Notes: a model not told the origin generated them from the letters alone. A stretch of 29,141 bases of DNA from JAXMAR01 sp046350295 (GCA_046350295.1 JAXMAR010000067.1:1-29141), one strand, 5' to 3'; positions 18,557 to 26,636 are shown, counted from the stretch's first letter. Program-made: numbers and translations.

Positions 18557-18586
18557 AAAAAAAAGGGGGAGAACCGCGTTCTCCCC
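18557..18586 (-). terminator. Rho-independent terminator for the Cys-rich protein gene
   Basis: Arms GGGGAGAAC (18566-18574) and GTTCTCCCC (18578-18586) form a perfect 9-bp stem with a CGC loop. On the minus strand the stem is followed by eight T (18564-18557). It lies 97 bp beyond the stop of the minus-strand gene. It also sits after the plus-strand ruvX stop, but there the T-run is displaced, so it is weaker in that direction. Confidence 0.85.
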
Positions 18587-18655
18587 TGATCCGTTCATCC
18601 CTTTTTGGACGCTGTCTCCCGCACCCAGCCAGGCCCGTGGCTCCAGGCAGAAAGC

Positions 18656-18668
18656 CTGCGTGGGTTGG
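18656..18668. repeat. Inverted repeat, 3' copy
   Basis: The 13-mer CTGCGTGGGTTGG lies 14 bp past the Cys-rich gene's stop and upstream of its terminator. It is the exact reverse complement of 19356-19368 in the 5' leader. Confidence 0.7.
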
Positions 18669-18682
18669 GGAAGGTTTCGCCC

Positions 18683-19327
18683 TTAGCGGCTGGCGACGCC
18701 AGTGCTCGTGAAGTTGAACGGGACTTCCGTCATGGCGCCACCGCGAACGGTGACGGTCTGGGTCTCAACCATGGTGCGGCCGTCGCGAACGACTTCCGCG
18801 CGGAACGTGTAGACGTATTCGCTGTTGAGGTCCAGGTTGGGGGTAACGAAGGTGCGGCGAGCCGAGGTCTGGCTCGTGGTGTTGCCGTCGATCGTCACGC
18901 GGGCGTCGGCGGGAACGTTGACAACGATGGTGGCCGGGGCGCTGGTCTTCTTCTCGCCGCCCTTCGGCAGTTCCTTCTTCTCGATGATCACGCCGCCGCC
19001 CATCGTCCCACCGGGGACAACGACGCCGGTGCAGCCCGTGCAGCCGGTGCAAACCGGAGCGCAGCAGCAGCCGTGGCTACGATGACGGAACAGACCGCCG
19101 TGGCAACCGTGGCAGCCGGAGCAACCGGTGCAGACGTAGCCACCGCAGCAGCCGCTGCAGCCATGGCAACGACGGCTGAACAGACCACCATGGCAACCGT
19201 GGCAACCGCTGCAACCACCGAAGCAGCCGCTGCAAACGTAGCCACTGCAGGAACAGGAGCAACGATGGCCGAAGTCGGGGGCCTCAGCGCCGCCCGTCAG
19301 AGCCATCATGAGAACCACACTGTACAT
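18683..19327 (-). CDS. Cys-rich secreted protein with TIGR03000-like domain
   Basis: The 214-residue product has a short hydrophobic leader (MYSVVLMMALTGGAEA), probably cleaved. Residues 22-101 contain 22 Cys in Gly-Cys-His/Gly-Cys-Ser repeats: a block GCSGCHGCHGGLF occurs twice, with similar DNA. After VVVPGG comes a charged linker and then a β-rich domain (~130-208) beginning ATIVVNVPADARVTIDG and ending in GGAMTEVPFNF. That resembles the TIGR03000 domain known from planctomycetes. The function is unknown; the Cys/His array could bind metal or form many disulfides in the envelope. GGAGG lies 7 nt before the ATG. It forms a monocistronic unit with its own promoter and terminator. Confidence 0.85.
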   Translation of the reverse strand: MYSVVLMMALTGGAEAPDFGHRCSCSCSGYVCSGCFGGCSGCHGCHGGLFSRRCHGCSGCCGGYVCTGCSGCHGCHGGLFRHRSHGCCCAPVCTGCTGCTGVVVPGGTMGGGVIIEKKELPKGGEKKTSAPATIVVNVPADARVTIDGNTTSQTSARRTFVTPNLDLNSEYVYTFRAEVVRDGRTMVETQTVTVRGGAMTEVPFNFTSTGVASR

Positions 19328-19355
19328 TGCAAAACCTCCAGCAAAGTAAGGGAAG

Positions 19356-19368
19356 CCAACCCACGCAG
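19356..19368. repeat. Inverted repeat, 5' leader copy
   Basis: CCAACCCACGCAG here is the exact reverse complement of 18656-18668. It lies 28 bp upstream of the ATG, inside the predicted leader. Confidence 0.7.
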
Positions 19369-19502
19369 AAAGTTATGGTCGAACCGTTTCGGCCTGGAGC
19401 CTGCCGTCAAGGAGGTGTTCCATCCCCGTCCGGCCGTTGCGCGCCGGAGCCAGTCCGTTGCGAAGAGCAAAGTTAGCTGGGAAAAATTACCGTCTGAGTA
19501 GG

Positions 19503-19531
19503 ATAGTAAAGATAGGGGAAAGAAGTGTCAA
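19503..19531 (-). promoter_or_regulatory. Strong sigma-70-type promoter for the Cys-rich protein gene
   Basis: On the minus strand a perfect TTGACA (19531-19526) is followed by a 17-nt spacer and TACTAT (19508-19503). Transcription would start near 19496, giving a leader of about 170 nt. Confidence 0.7.
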
Positions 19532-19845
19532 CTGTAAAAATGGAGAGGCTGCGGTATTTTAACACACCCCTTGGCACGCTTTTGACGAGTTTGACGGTTC
19601 CTTCGATTACGCAGCCTCCGGCGCTCATCCTCCCGCCAGTGGGGACAGGGGCTGCGGCATGCCGTTTCGCGCAAGTTTCTTCATATTCCGGCGTTCTTTA
19701 GCTAACGAACCCCTGCCGCATTTGCAACGTGTTCCTTTTGCCCTTAGCGTGGGCCGCGCGATTGAGTATCATTGCGGAAGAACCCTTCCGCACAAGCCAG
19801 GGCAGGCGCTCGGTCGCAACTTCGTAGCGCTGAAAAAGGTGCATC

Positions 19846-21603
19846 ATGGCAACCGCCGACATCAAGGCGCCCGCGCGCGAGGATTGGGTCCTCGCCAATC
19901 CTTGGCCCTATGCCGCCTTCGGCCTTGTCAGCGCCCTCCTCGCGCTGCTCCTGACGCGCCTCGCCCCCGACAGCCTCGATTTCCCGCGCGGCTTCTTCCT
20001 GCTCGCAGCCCTTGGCGCGGGCGGTCTCAGCCTCGTCCTCCGCCTCAACTCCGCCCGCTCCGCCTTCATCGATGACATGGCGCCCGCCGCCCGGTCGCTG
20101 GTCCTGCAAACACTGGGCGTCCTCTTCGCCCTGATCGCAGTCCTGCTCACCGTTTTATGGATCGGCAGCTGGTTCGGCGCCCGCTTCGTCCCCTGGCGCC
20201 CCGGCAGCCTCACGGTCGTCTGGATCGTCATCGCCCCCATATGCTTCTTCGCCGCCCGCGCCTGCCTCGGCGCCCGCGGCCCGGACAAAAACATCCCCTG
20301 GGGCTACGAGGCGGCCTGCCTCCTGCTCCTCTTCGCCCTCACCTGCATGGCCGGCTCGTGGTCCCTGTATTTCGGCAAGGAATCGTTCCATGATTGGCGG
20401 ACGATGCGCCTGTTCCTGAGCGTCGCCGCCTTCGCCGCCTTCGCCGCCGCCCCGTTCTACCTGGTCGGCGCCGGCCCGCGCCGCATCGCCCTCGTGCTCC
20501 TCTTCCTGTTGCACTTCGGCGGCATCATGTCGGCGGCGCTGAGCCAGCCACCCTATCCGTGGATCGTCGGCCAGCTCTGGGTGCGCATCTATCGCCCGTA
20601 CCTCGAGTTCATGTACCTCAACAACGCCTACCATTTCTACGCCCCCGAGCCGGATGCCGCAACCTACATGTACTTCCGCATGATCTACGAGGACGGCAAA
20701 GGCCGGACCGACGGTGTCTGGTACAAGATCCCGGAGATCGACGACAAGGGCTGGCACAAGCACACGGTCGCCCTGGAGTACCAGCGCTATCTGTCGTTCA
20801 CCACCAACGTGGCCATGGCGTCGAGCCTGACCATTCCCCTGGTCGACAACAGCGCCAGTCCTTTCGGCAACCCCGACGACGACGCCATTGTCACCTACGG
20901 CATGACCGGCCCCTACAAGGCGCGCTGGCGGAAATCCCCGTTCGCGGTCTATTTTCAGAAGATGCGCGACGAGCTCGAGAAGGAGGCGAAAGACGCCGGC
21001 GTCAAGAAAGAGGCCAAGGACGACAAGGACAAGAAGGACCAGGACAAAACCATCCTCGGCAAATTGAAGCCCGAGAACGGCAAGGACCTCAACGAATTCA
21101 AGCTCCCGGCCTTCAACTTCGAAGATTACCCCGGCCTCGTCCCCTTCCATCCGAGCGTCGCGCTGACGTCGCAATACGCCGCGCCCACGCAAAACGTCCA
21201 GCACCTGGTCGAGTCCTTCGTCCGCCACATCAGCACCCGGCCTCACCCGGACCATCCGGACTGGAAGCTCCGCTCGGTGAAGGTCTACAAGGTCAAACAC
21301 GAGCTGTTCGGTTGGGACCAGATGCTCGCCAAGCGCGACCCCACCGATCCGGTCACCTTCTCCCCCTGGTACATGGGGGAATACGATCCCAATGGCGTCA
21401 TTGTGAATCGCAAGGATCCGTTCCTGTTCTGGATGCTGCCGATCCTGCGCAACAACTATTCCGATCCTTCGTCCCCCCTGTCGTTGACCCTCAGCTTCAT
21501 GCACCGACATGCGGGAGACCCGAAATGGGCCGTCGGAAAAAACGCGGCCGGCGAATGGGAATGGTACGCGCCGCGCCGCGAGCTACTCGAACAGCCGCGC
21601 TAG
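19846..21603 (+). CDS. Multi-pass membrane protein of unknown function
   Basis: The 585-residue protein has about seven membrane helices in its first 245 residues (for example SLVLQTLGVLFALIAVLLT and ALVLLFLLHFGGIMSAAL). A soluble domain of about 330 residues follows, beginning LNNAYHFYAPEPDAATYMYF. A Lys/Asp-rich segment (about 380-405) interrupts it. The family is not one I can name; similar proteins occur next to HTTM genes in planctomycetes, and here the HTTM gene is 195 bp downstream on the same strand. A shared role in a membrane modification pathway is plausible. AAGGTG precedes the ATG at good spacing. A long antisense frame is not a gene. Confidence 0.78.
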   Translation: MATADIKAPAREDWVLANPWPYAAFGLVSALLALLLTRLAPDSLDFPRGFFLLAALGAGGLSLVLRLNSARSAFIDDMAPAARSLVLQTLGVLFALIAVLLTVLWIGSWFGARFVPWRPGSLTVVWIVIAPICFFAARACLGARGPDKNIPWGYEAACLLLLFALTCMAGSWSLYFGKESFHDWRTMRLFLSVAAFAAFAAAPFYLVGAGPRRIALVLLFLLHFGGIMSAALSQPPYPWIVGQLWVRIYRPYLEFMYLNNAYHFYAPEPDAATYMYFRMIYEDGKGRTDGVWYKIPEIDDKGWHKHTVALEYQRYLSFTTNVAMASSLTIPLVDNSASPFGNPDDDAIVTYGMTGPYKARWRKSPFAVYFQKMRDELEKEAKDAGVKKEAKDDKDKKDQDKTILGKLKPENGKDLNEFKLPAFNFEDYPGLVPFHPSVALTSQYAAPTQNVQHLVESFVRHISTRPHPDHPDWKLRSVKVYKVKHELFGWDQMLAKRDPTDPVTFSPWYMGEYDPNGVIVNRKDPFLFWMLPILRNNYSDPSSPLSLTLSFMHRHAGDPKWAVGKNAAGEWEWYAPRRELLEQPR

Positions 21604-21623
21604 AAACGTGGCGTGCTTCACCA

Positions 21624-21772
21624 ATAGGTCCGGCGAGCCGAGCCGGACGTGCAGTAGGTCCGGCGAGCCGAGCCGGACGGCAGTAGGTCCGGCGAGCCGA
21701 GCCGGACCTGGCGTGAACACTCGCCGCAACCGTCATGACTCTGTCCGGCCCCGCTCGGCTCGCGGGGCCTAC
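21624..21772. repeat. REP/BIME-like element A: three tandem REPs and one inverted REP
   Basis: Three copies (21624-21648, 21654-21678, 21683-21707) share stem GTCCGGC, loop GAGCCGA and stem GCCGGAC, each preceded by (G/A)TAG. After a 35-nt spacer, an inverted copy (21743-21772) reads GTAG, then GGCCCCGC, the same loop GAGCCGA, then GCGGGGCC on the minus strand. The copies are 4-5 bp apart. The element fills the gap between the two plus-strand membrane genes. Confidence 0.85.
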
Positions 21773-21798
21773 AGGGGCCTTGCCCTGGGCCAATCGCC

Positions 21799-23457
21799 AT
21801 GAAGTCGACTCTCCTCCATGCCGACCTGAAGCAGACGAGCTGGTTCTCCGGCTGGAACCGCTTCTGGTTCACGCCCGCCGACCCGACCCTGCTCGGCCTC
21901 ATCCGCATCTGCTGCGGGTTGATCACCCTTTACACCATGATCGTCTACAGCTTCCGGCTGCAGGACTTCATGGGGGAGCACGGCTGGCAAGACCTCCAGA
22001 TCCGGCTCAAGCAGGTCTACGATGAGCCGCGCGTCATCGATAACCTCAACTGGACCGGGCTCGTCATTCAGCCGGCGACCGACGAGGAGCGCGAATACAA
22101 CGAGGCCTATTTCAAGAAATGGGGCAGCGGCCCGCCCCTGCCCTACACCGCGAACCGCGAGGCGCAGCGGCTGGTCGACGACTTCATGGAAATGACCCAG
22201 CACGCGCGGGCCAAGGAACTGACCCGAGGCATGAAGGAAGCGGACGCCCGCGAGTACATCAAGGAGTTCGTCAGAAGGATGCCGGCGACGGATCCGCGCG
22301 TCAACGGCGCCCGCGCTCCCGAGACGGCCACGGAATACAAATACGCCGTCGCCTACTATCTGAAACACGGCGTGCCGCCGGCGGTCTATCCCGATTTCAC
22401 GCAGTCCCCTCGAGGACCTCGCCGACGCGGAAGCCGCTACATCGACGAGTACTACGACGCCTACCGGCGCGACCCCAACACCGTCTACGCCCGCGGCCTG
22501 CCCGTCTGGTCCATCTGGTTCGACGTCACCGATCCCGCCGCCATGGCCCTGGTCCACGGCCTGGTCGTCCTCGTCGTCTTCCTCTTCACCATCGGCTTCT
22601 GCACCCGCATCACCGCGGCGCTCACGTGGATGACGTGCCTCTGGTACATCCACCGCACCCCGGTCGCCCTGTTCGGCGTCGACAGCATGCAGACCATCGT
22701 GCTCCTGTACCTGATGATCGGCCCCGCCGGCGCCGCCCTCTCCGTCGACCGCCTGATCGCCCGCTGGTGGAGCAAGAACAAGCTGCGCGTCGTCAACGCC
22801 TGGCGCGGCTTCTGGAAAAAGCCGGCGCTCGACGCCGGCCGGCTCGTGCCCGCGTCCTACTCCCCGACGCCGGCGCCTTCGATCTCCGCCAACGTCGCCT
22901 ACCGCCTTCTCCAGATCCACACCTGCATCATTTATCTCATCGCCGGCCTCGCCAAGCTCCAGGGCTCCGCCTGGTGGCAAGGCACCGCCGTGTGGGGCAC
23001 GCTCTCCAACTTCGAGTTCGCCCCGATGCAGTTCGGCGTCTACATGTGGGTCCTCAAGCAGATCGTCGCCGTGCAATGGATCTTCTACATCCTCCTCACG
23101 CTTGCCACCTACTTCACGCTCGCCTTCGAGATCGCCTACGTCTTCCTGATCTGGGCGCCCCGCACACGCTGGTGGCTCCTGGGTGGCGCCATCATCCTGC
23201 ACGGCTTCATCGGCCTGTTCATGGGCCTGAAGACCTTCTCGCTCATGATGCTGGTCATGAACATGTCGTTCCTCACCCTCGCCGAAACGCGCTGGCTCCT
23301 CGCCCGCCTCGGCGTGACGTTCCCCATCGAGCCGCGCAAACCCGTGGCGCCGGGCGATCGTCCCGCCGACGCGGAAGTCCCCCACACCGACCGGACAACG
23401 GTCGTAGCCCCGGCCACCGGCATCAAGGAAAGCGCAGGCGCGAAGATGAATCGCTAG
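21799..23457 (+). CDS. HTTM-domain membrane protein
   Basis: The 552-residue protein belongs to the HTTM family, related to vitamin K-dependent gamma-glutamyl carboxylase. Typical parts are LGLIRICCGLITLYTMIVYS, HRTPVALFGVDSMQTIVLLY followed by GAALSVDRL, and IYLIAGLAKLQGSAWWQGTA. Several membrane helices alternate with a long periplasmic or cytoplasmic insertion (about 65-225). In eukaryotes the carboxylase modifies Glu residues; bacterial HTTM proteins have unknown substrates, and a carboxylase activity is not shown here. It follows the membrane gene at 19846, probably in one operon. No Shine-Dalgarno is seen before the ATG. The C-terminus is a Pro/Ala-rich tail. Confidence 0.88.
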   Translation: MKSTLLHADLKQTSWFSGWNRFWFTPADPTLLGLIRICCGLITLYTMIVYSFRLQDFMGEHGWQDLQIRLKQVYDEPRVIDNLNWTGLVIQPATDEEREYNEAYFKKWGSGPPLPYTANREAQRLVDDFMEMTQHARAKELTRGMKEADAREYIKEFVRRMPATDPRVNGARAPETATEYKYAVAYYLKHGVPPAVYPDFTQSPRGPRRRGSRYIDEYYDAYRRDPNTVYARGLPVWSIWFDVTDPAAMALVHGLVVLVVFLFTIGFCTRITAALTWMTCLWYIHRTPVALFGVDSMQTIVLLYLMIGPAGAALSVDRLIARWWSKNKLRVVNAWRGFWKKPALDAGRLVPASYSPTPAPSISANVAYRLLQIHTCIIYLIAGLAKLQGSAWWQGTAVWGTLSNFEFAPMQFGVYMWVLKQIVAVQWIFYILLTLATYFTLAFEIAYVFLIWAPRTRWWLLGGAIILHGFIGLFMGLKTFSLMMLVMNMSFLTLAETRWLLARLGVTFPIEPRKPVAPGDRPADAEVPHTDRTTVVAPATGIKESAGAKMNR

Positions 23458-23475
23458 ATTCGCGCGCCCTGTAAA

Positions 23476-23564
23476 GTAGGTCCGGCGAGCCGAGCCGGAC
23501 CGGACGTGAACTCTCGCCGAACCGTCGTTACTCTGTCCAGCCCCGCTCGGCTCGCGGGGTCTAC
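23476..23564. repeat. REP/BIME-like element B: one REP and one inverted REP
   Basis: The forward REP (23476-23500) is identical to those in element A. The inverted copy (23535-23564) has the same loop and CCCCGC/GCGGGG stem, with two small changes. The spacer resembles that of element A (GTGAAC, CTCGCCG, ACCGTC, ACTCT). The GTAG foot on the minus strand contains the stop codon TAG of the CotH gene. The element lies between two convergent genes. Confidence 0.85.
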
Positions 23565-25660
23565 TCCTTCTTCGGCGGCCCCATCGGCCCACCCGGCGGG
23601 AAGCCCGGTGGTCCCATGGGAGGTCCGCCGGGCGGGCCAAAGCCCGGAGGCGGCGGGAAGAGCCGGTTGATCGCGGCGGCGACGGCGGCTTCGTCGAGCT
23701 TGCCGCGGTTCTCCTTGTCGCTTTCCTTGAAGAGCCCGGTCGCGGCGGCGAGCAGTTGTTTCTCGGTCACCTCGCCGTCCATCTCGACCCCGGCGCGTTT
23801 CAGGATGACGCCGGCGAGCATGCCGCCCGGGCCGCCGCCGAAGAAGAACGGTCCCTTGGGGGGCCCCTCCTTTGGCGGCCCCTCCTTGGGCGGTCCGTCC
23901 TTCATCGGAGGGAATCCCTTCGGGGGCCCGAAGCCGCCGGGCGCGGGGAACAGGCGGTTGATGCCTTCGGCCAGGGCCGGGGCGTTGAGCTTGCCTTTCT
24001 TCTCCTTGTCGCACTCCTTGAAGAACGCCTTGACCGCGGCCGTCAGCTCGTCCTGCGAAAGCTTACCGTCCTTGTCGGTGTCGGCCGCTTGCAGGACCGC
24101 CTTGGCGAAGAACATGCCGGGACCGAAGCCGGGACCGCCCTTGCCTGGCCCAAAGCCTTTGCCGAAGCCCATGGTGGGGACGGTACCCTTGCTCTTGCCC
24201 TCGGCTTGAGCGATGACGGAGACGACGCGTTTGTCGATGAAGGTGCGCATGTCCGTGCCGCCGAAGCCGCCCGGAGGACCGCCCGGCGGGCCGAAGCCCG
24301 GCGGGCCGAAGCCGCCGGCGCCTTCCTTCCGGGCCGCGACGGCGGTCTTCTCGCGGGCCAGCGGCTCGCGCGTCGCCTTTTCCGCCGTGTCGAGCATGGC
24401 GAGGAGCTTGTCCTTGGTGAAGCACGTCGCGGTCAGCTCCTTGAGAATGGTCTGGTAGCGCTCCTTGACTTTCGGCGCGGCCAGGAGGCGGTCGACCAGC
24501 TGGTTCGGGCCGGGATGCGGATGGGTCATGCTCAGGTCCAGCTGCTGGTCGGGCGTGCCGCCCATCATGGGGAAGCCGCCGAAGGAGAGATCGAGGTCCC
24601 AGGGGATGAAGATGAACTTGCCGTCCGGGCGGAGGTAGAGGTAATAGTTGTGCCCCATGGTCAGGAAGCTGTCCATGTTGACGATGAAGGCGTTGACGGC
24701 GAGGAAGCGGAGGAACTCGTCGACGTCGAGGTAGGCGTCGATTTGTTTGTCGAACTGGGCCTGGTCGCCGCTGTTGACGAGCTTGGCGAAGTCGATGACG
24801 CGGCGCGCCTCCCTCTTGGAAGGCTCGCGCTTGGGCTGGAAGCGCTGCTTGTAGGCCGCCCAGTCCTCGCCGAGGTACTCGATGCCGCGGACGCGCTCGG
24901 GCTTCATCAACAGGCCCTTGCTCGACCCCAGGCGATCCTTGAGGAAGGTCTTGTCGACGTGCTCGACGAAGGTGTACAGGCCGAGCAGTTCCTTGTCGTA
25001 CTTGCCGGGCACGGTCAGCGTGACCTCGGCGAACGCGGTGCGCGGCGCCGGGACGCCGGCGGCGCGGAAGACGGCGTAGCCCAGGGCCTCGCGCAGCCGC
25101 AGCGGGTCCATGCCGCCGGCGTTGAGGCTGATGGTCTTGAGGCCGCGGAAGCGCAGCGCGTCGTCATAGTGATCGATCTCGACCTTCAGGTTGCGCTTGA
25201 GGCCACGCGCCGACGCCATGTAGCTGGCGTTCCCCTTGTAGCGCACGCCGACCCCCTTGATGGTCTCCCCTTCCGCCGTGAAGGACGCCTTGGCCCAGGG
25301 GAACTCCATGCCGAAGCCAAGGTTCTTGTGCACGTCCCGCTTTTCGGCGTCGGCCTTCGCCTCGGTTTTCTCGGCCGGTTTCTCCGGGATCTTGTCGAAC
25401 TTGGGCGGCCCCTTGTCGTCCTTCTTGCCGAATTTCCCCGGGCCGAACCCCATACCGCCGCGCACGTCCTGCATCTTGGCCCATTCCGCAACCGTCAGCT
25501 CCAGATGGAAAGAATGGACGCGGCCCAGACCGAACAGATCATCGGCCTTGGTTTTCGTGGCCTTCTTCTCCGGCTGCGCGGAGGGGAGCTGGGCCGCGCC
25601 GAACAGTAGCGCCGCGCAAAGCGCCGCAAGAAGCGTGCGAGGACGAGTCGAAAGCGTCAT
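23561..25660 (-). CDS. Secreted CotH-family protein with EF-hand-like loops
   Basis: The 699-residue protein has a signal peptide (to about residue 28, LPSAQ). A CotH domain (about 40-400) then follows, with VHSFHLELTVAEWAKM, GVRYKGNASY, LLMKPE and the metal-binding FIPWDLDLSFGG near residue 354. Spore-coat CotH is an atypical protein kinase, so Ser phosphorylation outside the cytoplasm is possible. The C-terminal part has Gly/Pro/Phe-rich linkers and one canonical EF-hand loop, DTDKDGKLSQDEL (about residue 527). Two degenerate EF loops follow (DKEKKGKLNAPAL, DKENRGKLDEAAV), each within a repeat ending INRLFP. The stop codon lies in the REP element. It faces the HTTM gene convergently. Confidence 0.9.
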   Translation of the reverse strand: MTLSTRPRTLLAALCAALLFGAAQLPSAQPEKKATKTKADDLFGLGRVHSFHLELTVAEWAKMQDVRGGMGFGPGKFGKKDDKGPPKFDKIPEKPAEKTEAKADAEKRDVHKNLGFGMEFPWAKASFTAEGETIKGVGVRYKGNASYMASARGLKRNLKVEIDHYDDALRFRGLKTISLNAGGMDPLRLREALGYAVFRAAGVPAPRTAFAEVTLTVPGKYDKELLGLYTFVEHVDKTFLKDRLGSSKGLLMKPERVRGIEYLGEDWAAYKQRFQPKREPSKREARRVIDFAKLVNSGDQAQFDKQIDAYLDVDEFLRFLAVNAFIVNMDSFLTMGHNYYLYLRPDGKFIFIPWDLDLSFGGFPMMGGTPDQQLDLSMTHPHPGPNQLVDRLLAAPKVKERYQTILKELTATCFTKDKLLAMLDTAEKATREPLAREKTAVAARKEGAGGFGPPGFGPPGGPPGGFGGTDMRTFIDKRVVSVIAQAEGKSKGTVPTMGFGKGFGPGKGGPGFGPGMFFAKAVLQAADTDKDGKLSQDELTAAVKAFFKECDKEKKGKLNAPALAEGINRLFPAPGGFGPPKGFPPMKDGPPKEGPPKEGPPKGPFFFGGGPGGMLAGVILKRAGVEMDGEVTEKQLLAAATGLFKESDKENRGKLDEAAVAAAINRLFPPPPGFGPPGGPPMGPPGFPPGGPMGPPKKE

Positions 25661-25761
25661 TGGTGAATCCGTGAGAGATGAGTGGAAAAGAGCCGTTGGC
25701 GAAAACGTGTGGCAAAAGGCCCGGAGGACGGGCGATCGAGTCCTCCGGGCCGTGCATTAGT

Positions 25762-26256
25762 TTAGCGTTTTTCGAGAGCTTTGCGGAGGGCGTCGAGAGC
25801 GCGCTGGAGATCGTCGAGCGCCCGGCTCACGTCGTCCCCCTTGCGGGCCTCGGGCGGGCCCTTCCGGTCGCCGCCGCGCGGGCCTTTGCGCTCATCCTTG
25901 CCTGCCTCGCCCTTTTCACCCTTTTCTTTCTCCCCCTTCTCGTCCTTGCCGCCTTCGAACGGAGGCCGGCCGAAGGGACCCTTGCCGAAGCCCTTGCCGA
26001 AGCCCTTGCCGAACTTGTCCTTGAACTTCTTGTCGAAGTCCTTGAAATCGCCCCCCTTTTCCTTGTCCTTCTTCTCCGGCTCGGTGTCTTTCAGCCGGCT
26101 TTCGAGTTCCTTGATCTGCGCCTTGAGCCGCTCCAGCTCCCGTTCCAGCGAGCCCTTTTCGTCCTTGGGCTGCGCGGGCGTTTGCCCGGTTGCCGTCAGC
26201 AGCCAGGCGGTGGCCAAGAAAAGGGCGGCAGCGGCCAGGAATCGTCGTCCGGTCAT
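25762..26256 (-). CDS. Small secreted Lys/Gly-rich protein
   Basis: The 164-residue protein has a signal peptide (MTGRRFLAAAALFLATAWLL...ATGQTPAQ). A predicted coiled coil follows (LERELERLKAQIKELESRLK), then a low-complexity Lys/Asp/Gly/Phe block with GFGKGFGKGFGKG and many KGEK units. A second short helical coiled coil closes it (RALDDLQRALDALRKALEKR). It has no recognised fold; the composition suggests an envelope or matrix protein that oligomerises. Similar Gly-Lys runs occur in the CotH protein and at the kinase C-terminus. GGAGA precedes the ATG. The start overlaps the REC remnant by 4 nt. Confidence 0.7.
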   Translation of the reverse strand: MTGRRFLAAAALFLATAWLLTATGQTPAQPKDEKGSLERELERLKAQIKELESRLKDTEPEKKDKEKGGDFKDFDKKFKDKFGKGFGKGFGKGPFGRPPFEGGKDEKGEKEKGEKGEAGKDERKGPRGGDRKGPPEARKGDDVSRALDDLQRALDALRKALEKR

Positions 26257-26636
26257 TGGAAGTCTCCGTTGCATGAACACGTTTCGGTTACGCCGGGTGT
26301 CATCAATCGATCGAGCAGCGCTTCGAAGAGAAAAGGCTTGAGAAAAACCTCGTCCACGCCCTGAACGCCCGGTGGCGCCGGCCAGGGTGTCAGGGCGATC
26401 ACGCGCGAGCGGACCCCGAGCCCACGCCAGGACCGCACGGACGCCAGCTCCTCGTGCAGGGCGACATCCAGGATAATCGCCCGGTAGGGAAACGCCAGCA
26501 CCCGGCGCCACGCTCACTCTCCACGACGTCGTGATCGGCGAAGCCTTCTTCGGCAGACCGCGCTCCAGGGCCTTGAGGGAGAAGAGGCCGGCCGCCGACG
26601 AGCAGGAGCCGCGGCCTAGGGTTTTGCTGGTTCCAT
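26253..26636 (-). pseudogene. Frameshifted response-regulator receiver (REC) domain
   Basis: Conceptual reading across three frames restores one receiver domain. From 26636: MEPAKP, a shift to PRPRLLLVGGRP, a shift to SLKALERGL, a shift to AEEGFADHDVVES, and a final shift to RRVLAFPYRAIILDVALHEE, onward to VIALTPW and EVFLKPF. The phospho-acceptor Asp (IILDVAL), the Thr (IALT) and the invariant Lys (FLKP) are present in the last, 82-residue frame (26253-26501). Four shifts within about 130 bp indicate a dead gene or assembly errors. Its end overlaps the next start by 4 nt. Confidence 0.7.

Larger units (their letters stand above)
19328..19845. other. Divergent intergenic region
   Basis: The 518 bp hold the 5' leader and promoter of the minus-strand Cys-rich gene and the upstream region of the plus-strand membrane gene. 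The part at about 19500-19610 is AT-richer than its surroundings. Weak plus-strand -10/-35-like sites (TTAGCG 19744-19749, TATCAT 19767-19772, 17-nt spacer) could drive 19846. GGAGAGGCTGCG and CGCAGCCTCC around 19542-19619 form an imperfect inverted repeat. I see no gene in it. Confidence 0.6.

Noticed and set aside
20155..21510. 451-residue antisense frame over the membrane gene
   Set aside because: Val/Glu/Gly/Arg-rich shadow without domains; the opposite strand encodes clear membrane helices.
21624..21707. Possible CRISPR array
   Set aside because: The three repeats are palindromic, separated by only 4-5 bp, and there are no cas genes; REP-type is a better fit.
21769..23640. 623-residue antisense frame over the HTTM gene
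   Set aside because: It reads through both REP elements and the HTTM gene; composition is typical of a shadow frame.
23756..25609. 617-residue plus-strand frame over the CotH gene
   Set aside because: Composition is typical of antisense GC-rich DNA, while the CotH frame has motifs and a signal peptide.
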